DNA from: Pseudomonas sp. UBA5706
GTDB lineage: Bacteria; Pseudomonadota; Gammaproteobacteria; Pseudomonadales; Pseudomonadaceae
Length of the DNA stretch: 10,518 nucleotides
Direction of reading: 5' to 3'
Assembly: GCF_002419965.1 (NCBI RefSeq)
Contig: NZ_DIHC01000025.1
Coordinates: forward strand, 1-10,518
Positions within the stretch are counted from its first letter, which is position 1; each line of letters opens with the position of its first letter. Under the pieces are notes generated by a model. The model worked only from the letters and a program-made list of their open reading frames with translations, was not told the DNA's origin and made no database searches. Below, piece after piece: positions 6,460 through 10,518 of this stretch. The translations under genes and the position numbers were made by a program.

Positions 6460-7059
6460 TCAGTTGGATCCCGCTCTTGCTTCGCGAGAAAGACCGTGTA
6501 GGGGGTGGTAGTTTTGGGCCAATTGATGAGCAGCTCTCGCTGCCTTGGCGGCCTCCAGACTGTGGTATTGACCGATGCTTTTGCGAACACCGTTCACCTG
6601 TATACGGGCATGCCATTTTTGCTCCGTTGAGTTCCAGTAAACTCCGGCGACACCCGAGCGGCTGCGCTTACTGACTGATCTGTTTTTCGAGTTATCGCCG
6701 GAACTTACAAGTCGGAGATTCTTTAGCCGGTTATCCGTTCCGACTCCGTTCACATGATCAATGACCATGCTGTCATCGATGCTTCCATAGACCAGAAGCC
6801 AGATGACCCGATGCGCCCTCAAATGCCTATAGCCGATACCTATCTGAACGTAACTATGTCCCGATGGCTTCTTGAATACGTTCCCGGCAATGCGCCCGGC
6901 GAAACGACTATTCCAAGATGCTGCAAATCCTTTTCGCTCGAACATTTCATCAGGCCTTGGACGCCACCTCAGTAAGCCAGTATCCGGTTCGTACTCAAGA
7001 ATCTCGGCAAGCTCTTCCTGGGCTAGATCGATCGGCTGAGCAATGGTCATTTGTGACAT
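6460..7059 (-). CDS. HNH endonuclease with AP2-like domain at head of the lysis operon
   Basis: 199 residues from the ATG at 7059 (GAGTGG about 8 bases upstream). Other in-frame starts exist at 7071 (GTG) and 7050. N-terminal lead AEILEYEPDTGLLRWRPRP; HNH_3 core H83-R84 VIWLLVYG, D101-H102 in VIDHVNG, N110 in TDNRLKNLRLV; then an AP2-like domain (about 132-182) with SGVAGVYWNSTEQKWHARI, GQYHSLEAAKAAR and a C-terminus ending HPLHGLSREARAGSN. It is the same architecture as the gene at 5047-5535 but clearly divergent, so it was probably a separate arrival rather than a recent duplication. It is the first gene after the leftward terminator and 23 bp before the holin, the place where an endolysin might be expected. 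Confidence 0.92.
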   Translation of the reverse strand: MSQMTIAQPIDLAQEELAEILEYEPDTGLLRWRPRPDEMFERKGFAASWNSRFAGRIAGNVFKKPSGHSYVQIGIGYRHLRAHRVIWLLVYGSIDDSMVIDHVNGVGTDNRLKNLRLVSSGDNSKNRSVSKRSRSGVAGVYWNSTEQKWHARIQVNGVRKSIGQYHSLEAAKAARAAHQLAQNYHPLHGLSREARAGSN

Positions 7060-7082
7060 CCGACTGTCCACTCTTTTGGGAT

Positions 7083-7117
7083 CGGAGAAAGAAAAAGCCC
7101 CGGCACATGCCGAGGCT
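7083..7117 (-). terminator. Leftward intrinsic terminator before the lysis operon
   Basis: Read on the minus strand, the arm AGCCTCGGC (7117-7109), a four-base loop and GCCGGGGCT (7104-7096) form a 9-bp stem with one T-G pair, followed by the U-rich run TTTTTCTTTC. On the plus strand the same stem has a C-A mismatch and no T-run, so the direction is leftward. It lies about 40 bp upstream of the first late gene and thus would block transcripts coming from Q, the tRNA or antisense hicAB unless they are antiterminated. Confidence 0.8.
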
Positions 7118-7126
7118 CAGAATTTA

Positions 7127-7177
7127 TATAACTCTAGGCGTATGTTTATATTGACGACTGGTAACCCTAGAGTTATA
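7127..7177 (+). promoter_or_regulatory. Inverted-repeat operator flanking the hicAB promoter
   Basis: A perfect 12-bp inverted repeat, TATAACTCTAGG at 7127-7138 and CCTAGAGTTATA at 7166-7177, is separated by 27 bp. The right arm covers the first four bases of the -10 box and the left arm lies upstream of the -35 box. HicB antitoxins with C-terminal ribbon-helix-helix or HTH domains repress their own promoters by binding palindromes, so this is the likely HicB/HicAB operator. Centre-to-centre arm spacing is 39 bp, nearly four helical turns, which would put the two sites on roughly the same face of DNA. Confidence 0.65.
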
Positions 7178-7179
7178 AT
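7151..7179 (+). promoter_or_regulatory. Sigma-70 promoter of hicAB
   Basis: -35 box TTGACG (7151-7156), exactly 17 bp, then -10 box TATAAT (7174-7179): five of six and six of six matches to consensus at ideal spacing. Transcription would start near 7186, leaving a leader of about 23 bases before the hicA GTG with AAGGAG at 7197-7202. Strong basal activity restrained by the overlapping operator is the expected arrangement for an autoregulated toxin-antitoxin pair. Confidence 0.85.
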
Positions 7180-7208
7180 TACCACATCAACCACACAAGG
7201 AGACGGAG

Positions 7209-7391
7209 GTGCAAAGTAGAGAGTTGATAAAGGAGCTTGAGGCGGCTGGATGGGTTCTAAAGCGAGTTACCGGCAGCCACCACATGTTCAAACATCCAAC
7301 CAATCCCAACACTGTTGCAGTACCCCACCCCAAGAAAGACTTGCCCCGGGGAACGGTCAAGGGAATCAAGGAACGAGCCGGGTTGATCTAA
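7209..7391 (+). CDS. hicA: HicA-type mRNA interferase toxin
   Basis: 60 residues, the normal length of HicA, a small dsRBD-fold ribonuclease that cleaves mRNA and stops translation. Typical order: SRELIKELEAAGWVLKRV, then the signature GSHHMFKHP (residues 22-30), with H24 as the expected catalytic histidine, then VAVPHPKKDLPRGTVKGI and a C-terminal helix. The start is GTG at 7209, with AAGGAG six bases upstream; an ATG is not available. It is the first gene of a two-gene rightward operon, with 37 bp before hicB. It is one of only two rightward genes in the window, opposite to the whole phage operon, which suggests independent acquisition. Confidence 0.93.
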   Translation: MQSRELIKELEAAGWVLKRVTGSHHMFKHPTNPNTVAVPHPKKDLPRGTVKGIKERAGLI

Positions 7392-7428
7392 CCCGGCTTC
7401 ACCTTTGCGCCTTCGTAGGAGACACAAA

Positions 7429-7833
7429 ATGAAGTATCCGATTTGCATCGAGTGGGGCAACGAGAACACCGCTTTCGGTATTCAGATCCCTGACATTCCG
7501 GGAGCTATCACCGCCGGTGACACATTCGAAGAAGCCCACGACGCGGCCGTTGAGATAGCCCACATCATGCTGGGCGAAATAGCCGCAGACGGTGGAGACA
7601 TCCCACAGCCATCGTCAATGGCCAAGCACGCTGCAAACCCTGACTTTGCCGGTATGGGCTGGGGAATGCTGGAAATCGACAGCACGCCATATCTCGGAAA
7701 AACTGAGAAGGTCAATGTGACTCTTCCCGGCTTCGTGATTCGGCGGATCGATCGCTACGTGCGTGATCACAACATTAAAAGTCGCTCGACCTTCCTGGCA
7801 GATGCTGCACTGGAGAAGTTGGGCCAGGCTTAA
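7429..7833 (+). CDS. hicB: HicB-type antitoxin with C-terminal DNA-binding domain
   Basis: 134 residues from the ATG at 7429 (AGGAG 7 bases upstream); an upstream in-frame extension to 7405 lacks a ribosome site. The N-terminal HicB fold (about 1-60) has YPICIEW, FGIQIPDIPGAITAGDTFEEA and EIAHIMLGEI, a degraded RNase H-like domain that covers the HicA active site. The C-terminal part (about 92-132) has KVNVTLPGFVIRRIDRYV and KSRSTFLADAALEKL, a ribbon-helix-helix pattern: beta strand, helix, turn, helix. It neutralises HicA and should repress the promoter at 7151-7179 through the inverted repeat around it. It is intact and complete. Confidence 0.94.
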   Translation: MKYPICIEWGNENTAFGIQIPDIPGAITAGDTFEEAHDAAVEIAHIMLGEIAADGGDIPQPSSMAKHAANPDFAGMGWGMLEIDSTPYLGKTEKVNVTLPGFVIRRIDRYVRDHNIKSRSTFLADAALEKLGQA

Positions 7834-7856
7834 AATAAATGCGTGTCTTCCCACGC
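7832..7856 (-). terminator. Weak leftward hairpin-terminator after the tRNA
   Basis: On the minus strand GCGTG (7856-7852), a six-base loop and CACGC (7845-7841) are followed by ATTTATTTT. The stem is only 5 bp and the T-run is interrupted, so efficiency is doubtful. It would end the tRNA transcript just before it enters hicB in antisense. On the plus strand it follows the hicB stop by 7 bases but lacks a T-run. Confidence 0.3.
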
Positions 7857-7999
7857 TGCCTGCCGAAGCTGCCTGTAAAGCAATGGAGTCAGGCACATCG
7901 ACTGCCGGTGTTCTGATCGTACGCGTGACTAACCGGCTATACCGCGTCCAGGCCCTCCCCCATGGGGCCACCCTGGCTATGGTTACCTCAGCAACAAAT
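7834..7999. other. Non-coding spacer between hicB and the tRNA
   Basis: 166 bp without a convincing gene. It holds one short hairpin (7841-7856, annotated separately) and a self-complementary CCCCATGGGG at 7958-7967 inside a GGCCC/GGGCC pair, with no T-run after it, so that second hairpin is not a clear terminator. I saw no second tRNA. Confidence 0.5.
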
Positions 8000-8076
8000 T
8001 GGTAGCGAGACTCGGAATCGAACCGAGCTAAATGGGCTTATGAGACCCACGACATCACCAGACAGTCGACCTCGCC
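8000..8076 (-). tRNA. tRNA with CAU anticodon (Met-type), phage-encoded
   Basis: 77 nt including an encoded CCA. Acceptor GGCGAGG pairs with TCTCGCT (two G-U pairs, at 1-72 and 7-66). D arm GACT/TGTC with a mismatch at 13-22; anticodon arm TGGGT-CTCATAA-GCCCA gives anticodon CAU; variable loop TTTAG; T arm CTCGG-TTCGATT-CCGAG is perfect. The encoded CCA and perfect T arm support a functional tRNA. CAU can mean elongator Met, initiator or lysidine-modified Ile2. The initiator hallmark of three consecutive G-C pairs next to the anticodon loop is not met (the last pair is T-G) and position 1-72 is a G-U pair rather than a mismatch, so elongator Met or Ile2 is favoured. Core bases G14 and the T15/G48 pair are atypical. 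The gene lies between Q and the lysis genes, where lambdoid phages also carry tRNAs. Confidence 0.9.
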
Positions 8077-8111
8077 AAAAACAAAAAAGCCCCGCACGAT
8101 GGCGAGGCTTT
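8077..8111 (-). terminator. Leftward intrinsic terminator after Q (tR'-like)
   Basis: Minus strand: AAAGCCTCGC (8111-8102), loop of six, GCGGGGCTTT (8095-8086), a 10-bp stem with one T-G pair, followed by TTTTTTGTTTTT (8088-8077). The U-tract ends exactly where the tRNA begins (8076). It lies about 40-60 bp after a candidate leftward promoter, an arrangement like the lambda pR'-tR' pair that Q overrides. Confidence 0.85.
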
Positions 8112-8147
8112 GATTTGGGGTGTCGCGCTGAATCAGCTGAACACCGT

Positions 8148-8194
8148 GGCATGAAAACAGAGCTATTCCATATGGACAACTATTTTTTCATGCC
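8148..8194. repeat. Nested inverted repeat at the 3' end of the Q gene
   Basis: Outer arms GGCATGAAAA (8148-8157) and TTTTCATGCC (8185-8194) are a perfect 10-bp inverted repeat. Inside, almost on the same centre, lies the palindrome TCCATATGGA (8167-8176). The right arm covers the Q stop codon. There is no T-run on either side, so it is not a terminator; a protein-binding element is more likely. Candidate promoter boxes lie within it. Confidence 0.6.
8151..8179 (-). promoter_or_regulatory. Candidate leftward late promoter
   Basis: On the minus strand TTGTCC (8179-8174), 17 bp, TTTCAT (8156-8151), each four of six to consensus, with TGT just before the -10 acting as an extended -10. It is moderate by sequence alone, but the position is right: immediately after Q, about 40 bp before a terminator, and inside the nested repeat. 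In phages of the lambda/21/82 type Q binds or loads at the late promoter next to its own gene. Confidence 0.35.
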
Positions 8195-8571
8195 GCCTCT
8201 TTCAAACTGTCCAGCGCGCAATCGATCCAGGCTACACCAGCCTTGATCAGCTCACGGGCCTTCATCTCGCTAACGCTATAATGACGGCCTACGCGGATCG
8301 CCGGCCACTTTGCCCCGTAGTACAACCAGACCATGTCGCCCATCTGCGCATCGCGGCGGCAGAGCCTGGCCACGGCGCCGTCAACAACACCGGCAAGCTC
8401 GTCGGTGATCACGTATGACTTCGTGGTTGAGGGCATCACATCGCGCATGATCGCCAGTGACGGCGAGGTGTAATGAGCAACGCCCATCCCGTCCAAACGC
8501 CAGAAACCCCACTGCTCCAGCATGTGCTCGGTGTCGCCCAACGGGCGGTGCAACGGTTTGCGAATCATCAT
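8188..8571 (-). CDS. Antitermination protein Q, Phage_antitermQ type
   Basis: 127 residues. It modifies RNA polymerase near the late promoter so it ignores terminators and transcribes lysis and head genes. Family signs: N-terminal LGDTEHMLEQWGFWR (11-25, the 'LxQWGxW' motif), central ITDELAGVVDGAVARL (55-70), MGDMVWLYY (77-85) and a helix-turn-helix-like C-terminus, RHYSVSEMKARELIKAG (96-112) followed by VAWIDCAL. These follow the order seen in the phage 82/21-type Q group. The ATG at 8571 has GGGGA six bases upstream; an in-frame TTG at 8577 is less likely. It follows the preceding gene by 2 bp. It is the last gene of the early operon, and the terminator and tRNA lie right after it. Confidence 0.88.
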   Translation of the reverse strand: MMIRKPLHRPLGDTEHMLEQWGFWRLDGMGVAHYTSPSLAIMRDVMPSTTKSYVITDELAGVVDGAVARLCRRDAQMGDMVWLYYGAKWPAIRVGRHYSVSEMKARELIKAGVAWIDCALDSLKEAA

Positions 8572-8573
8572 GA

Positions 8574-8888
8574 TCAATCCCCTGTGTAATTGCTGCCGCC
8601 GGCACCGCGACGGTTGTTCTGTGCGTATTGTTCGTGGGCACCGCCGATGGATTGGCGCGCCCTGGACAGCTCGGCGGTGACGTTGCGCAGACGCATACTC
8701 AGCTGTTGCACCATCACCTCGATCGGCAAAGCCTCGCCCGTCTCGGCGCAGACCCAGCCGGAGGCGTTACAGGCCAAACAGTCGATCTGGTAGAAGGTAC
8801 CCGCCGTCACCGTCGCGCCGCGGCAGGCACCGCACACGACCAGCGGCTTTAGTTCACGCCGGAAGGATGGGCCGTGCGTTTTCTTCAT
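8574..8888 (-). CDS. Small two-CxxC zinc-binding phage protein (104 aa)
   Basis: Starts MKKTHGPSFRRELKPLVVC. Two cysteine pairs, C19-x2-C22 and C37-x2-C40, separated by 14 residues (ACRGATVTAGTFYQIDCLAC), form a probable zinc ribbon or DnaJ-like treble-clef site. Then follows a helical region (about 55-82, EVMVQQLSMRLRNVTAELSRAR) and a Gly/Asn-rich tail. The ATG at 8888 overlaps the preceding stop by ATGA. The open frame continues upstream to 9077 but that part overlaps the 57-residue gene and is rejected. Proteins of this type sit just before Q in Pseudomonas prophages, as far as I recall; their function is not known. Nucleic-acid binding is an inference. Confidence 0.82.
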   Translation of the reverse strand: MKKTHGPSFRRELKPLVVCGACRGATVTAGTFYQIDCLACNASGWVCAETGEALPIEVMVQQLSMRLRNVTAELSRARQSIGGAHEQYAQNNRRGAGGSNYTGD

Positions 8889-9058
8889 TGCCCACCCCGT
8901 CCTTTCTTTCTGTTGAGCCATGGCCGTGGAGCAGACCCACTGGTACGCGGAATGCTCCAGCCTTGAACAGCGCGGCCCGCACTCAAGGCAGCAAGGCCAG
9001 CCCCGGAAAGTGACACGGCCAACGAGGCCAGCAGAAGTGCAGATCGACCGTTTTTCAT
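8885..9058 (-). CDS. Small protein with signal-like N-terminus (57 aa)
   Basis: Begins MKNGRSALLLASLAVSLSG, then GLAALSAGRAVQGW, and ends in a basic tail LNRKKGRGGQ. Both ends interlock with neighbours by ATGA: its ATG shares bases with the integrase stop (9058-9055) and its stop shares bases with the start of the zinc protein (8888-8885). This exact tiling is the main evidence for a real gene. The N-terminus (K-x-G-R, then a hydrophobic core) looks like a signal peptide or signal anchor, with possible cleavage after GLA or SAG. A GAGG lies 10 bases upstream of the ATG. Function unknown; an envelope or secreted product would be unexpected in this operon. Confidence 0.75.
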   Translation of the reverse strand: MKNGRSALLLASLAVSLSGAGLAALSAGRAVQGWSIPRTSGSAPRPWLNRKKGRGGQ

Positions 9059-10356
9059 ACTTTTGAAACCTCGCCATTCACAATGTTAGAAACGGCCTCG
9101 CAGCCCACGCCGTTCGTGCCCTGCGCGGGGTTTTGCGAATCTTCATATTGGGCGTCTGTCAGGTTGTGAATCGCCTTGAAGCCCCGCTCATCTAACCAGC
9201 AGTGCCACTTCACCAGCGCGGCCAGACGCTGAGCCCGAGCTTGCGTGTTGATGTAGGTGCTGGCGATCTTGCCCAGTGAGTGGTTCAGCAGCATCTCGCC
9301 GATATGACCGTCGATGCCGAGGTCGGTCCAGGCTGTGCGGGCGACCTTGCGCAGGTCGTGGCTCGTCCACTCGCCCTGCCCGATCCTGGTGAACACGGCG
9401 CTGGCCTGGCCTTCGCTCAGCGCCCGACCACGACGTGACGGGAACAAGTAGATGCCCTCGTAGCCCTGACTGACCTGAGCGGCCCGGTACCGGCTCAGCA
9501 AAGCTTTGGTCTGGGCGGTCAGTGGCAGGCGATGCTCGGTTCGGGTTTTGGTGTTCTCGGCGGGGATGAACCACTCGGCATCCGCCATGGAGATGTCCGA
9601 CCAGCGCGCCATGCGGGTTTCCCCAACTCGGGTGCCGTGGCAGAGCATCATGATCGCCAGCATCGCCTCGGCCGGACGCTGCTCGAAGAGGTCCGCCAGC
9701 ATCGGCACTATGTCGACCAGGTGAACGCCTCGCAAACGGGCGGCCTTTGGCATGATGCGTGCCTTGGTGAAGTCCACGAACTTGAGCCCCGCCATGGGGT
9801 TGCTGTCGATTAGCCCCAGCTTGTGAGCCTGGCGGAACGCAACCACCAGCAGGCCGAACAACTGCCGGACGTAGGACAGCGATAGCTCCTGCTGGGCAGG
9901 CCACATCAGTTCCTTGTCCAGCGCCGCGGCGGTGAGGCTGTGGGAGCGGACTTCCTCAAGACGCGGCTTCAGATGACAGCGGATCGCCGACATGGAACCG
10001 GTCTTTCGCTTCACCGACAACGACCGGTCGCGGCTCATACGATCGGCGTACCAATCCAGCAGCTGACCGCAGGTAGCCAGCGTGTTCGCTCCCACAGAGC
10101 CGTCCGGATCGCGCAGCAGCCGCTGCCGAATCGCCGGGAGCTCGGCCACAACAGCAGCTGTCCCAAGCTCAGGCCAGCGAGCGATATGTTTCCAAGCCTT
10201 GCCCTTGACCAGATACCACGATGCGCGCTGACGATCCTGGCCGAAGCGCAGGTACAGGCCCGGGTAACGTGGATCACGCAGGTCATGCACGGCAGCGTCC
10301 GCCGACTGCCGCCGGATTTCAGGGTCACTGAGTTTGACAGCGCGGGTCTTGCTCAT
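9055..10356 (-). CDS. Tyrosine recombinase / phage integrase-like protein
   Basis: 433 residues from the ATG at 10356. Residues about 90-190 form the SAM-like core-binding domain (TCGQLLDWYADRMS, LSYVRQLFGLLVVAFRQA). The catalytic domain has all active-site residues: R243 in HGTRVGE, K270 in ENTKTRTEH, H333 and R336 in TSHDLRK, H359 in LLNHS and Y368 in STYIN. The N-terminal part (YPGLYLRFGQDRQRASWYL) resembles the DUF4102-like arm-binding domain of P4-type integrases. The start overlaps the stop of the VRR-NUC gene (ATGA), and a GGGG lies upstream. The frame could extend to a GTG at 10428 but this would overlap that gene fully. Its place within the operon just before Q, rather than beside an attachment site, is unusual, so whether it is the true integrase is uncertain. 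Confidence 0.92.
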   Translation of the reverse strand: MSKTRAVKLSDPEIRRQSADAAVHDLRDPRYPGLYLRFGQDRQRASWYLVKGKAWKHIARWPELGTAAVVAELPAIRQRLLRDPDGSVGANTLATCGQLLDWYADRMSRDRSLSVKRKTGSMSAIRCHLKPRLEEVRSHSLTAAALDKELMWPAQQELSLSYVRQLFGLLVVAFRQAHKLGLIDSNPMAGLKFVDFTKARIMPKAARLRGVHLVDIVPMLADLFEQRPAEAMLAIMMLCHGTRVGETRMARWSDISMADAEWFIPAENTKTRTEHRLPLTAQTKALLSRYRAAQVSQGYEGIYLFPSRRGRALSEGQASAVFTRIGQGEWTSHDLRKVARTAWTDLGIDGHIGEMLLNHSLGKIASTYINTQARAQRLAALVKWHCWLDERGFKAIHNLTDAQYEDSQNPAQGTNGVGCEAVSNIVNGEVSKV

Positions 10357-10518
10357 ACGGACCCCACGGTAGGACGAAGGCGCAGGTAGGCGCGGATTTG
10401 CTCCATGGCGTCGAAGTGACCCCGGCACACAATTGCCAAATAGCCCTGTTCATTCAGCCGGCGGATCCATGCCTGCTGGCTAGCCGAAACTGCAGCATCG
10501 TTCGGCGCCGTCGCCTTG
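10353..10518 (-). CDS. VRR-NUC domain nuclease, C-terminal fragment (5' end outside window)
   Basis: The last 54 residues are visible, starting KATAPNDAAVSASQQAW and continuing WIRRLNEQGYLAIVCRGHFDAMEQI, with stop at 10355-10353. The pattern 'K-T-x-P-N, Q..W...L...GY...VC.G...A...I..YL' is the C-terminal end of VRR-NUC restriction-like nucleases, which resolve branched DNA in phages and phage-like elements. The catalytic D/E-x-K residues lie upstream of the window edge. The stop overlaps the recombinase start (ATGA), so both belong to one operon. Confidence 0.8.
   Translation of the reverse strand, partial: KATAPNDAAVSASQQAWIRRLNEQGYLAIVCRGHFDAMEQIRAYLRLRPTVGSV

Noticed and set aside
7951..7970. 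GGCCC/GGGCC hairpin with CCCCATGGGG as a terminator for hicAB
   Set aside because: No T-run follows on either strand, and two alternative pairings compete; I do not call it.
9188..9904. 238-codon leftward frame inside the recombinase
   Set aside because: It lies on the same strand in another frame, rich in Arg/Ala/Gly/Pro as expected for an out-of-frame high G+C read; the recombinase frame is complete.
1..10518. CRISPR array, insertion sequence or anti-phage defence operon
   Set aside because: No regularly spaced repeats, no transposase-like ORF and no defence gene besides hicAB were seen on reading both strands.

Overview
The window is a block of a temperate, Siphovirus-like Pseudomonas phage or prophage. 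The assignment rests on protein types and arrangement: a P27-type small terminase, an HK97-type large terminase and portal, a Q-type antiterminator, VRR-NUC and tyrosine recombinase genes, high G+C coding sequence and dense leftward packing. Host genus is inferred, because no chromosomal gene or attachment site is visible. Every gene is on the minus strand except a two-gene toxin-antitoxin island.

Right part (10518 down to 8188): the end of the early/delayed-early operon. It holds the C-terminus of a VRR-NUC nuclease, a complete tyrosine recombinase, a 57-residue protein with a signal-like N-terminus that standard length cut-offs would miss, a two-CxxC zinc-binding protein, and antiterminator Q. 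The first four are joined by ATGA stop/start overlaps.

Centre (8194 down to 7060): the switch to late transcription. A nested inverted repeat at the end of Q contains a candidate leftward promoter. It is followed by an intrinsic terminator and, directly abutting the terminator U-tract, a tRNA with a CAU anticodon. Next comes a hicAB toxin-antitoxin pair pointing rightward, against the late operon, with a near-consensus promoter and a 12-bp inverted-repeat operator. A second leftward terminator, similar to the first, closes the segment. This is the position (after Q, before lysis) where lambdoid phages such as Stx phages carry tRNAs and accessory 'moron' genes.

Left part (7059 down to 1): the late operon. 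Order: HNH-AP2 homing-type endonuclease, LydA-like holin, Rz/Rz1 spanins (overlapping frames), a second HNH-AP2 endonuclease, four small genes of unknown function (one a P-loop protein), a packaging-type HNH nuclease, a G-rich candidate cos region, terminase small and large subunits, a 54-residue two-helix membrane protein, and the portal protein running off the left edge. No endolysin is seen next to the holin and spanins.

Working model: Q loads near its own gene, lets RNA polymerase pass both terminators, and so turns on the tRNA, lysis and packaging genes from one long transcript. That transcript crosses hicAB in antisense. The genes are ordinary phage types. The least ordinary features are the terminator/tRNA junction, the convergent hicAB moron between two look-alike terminators, and the recombinase located inside the pre-Q operon.
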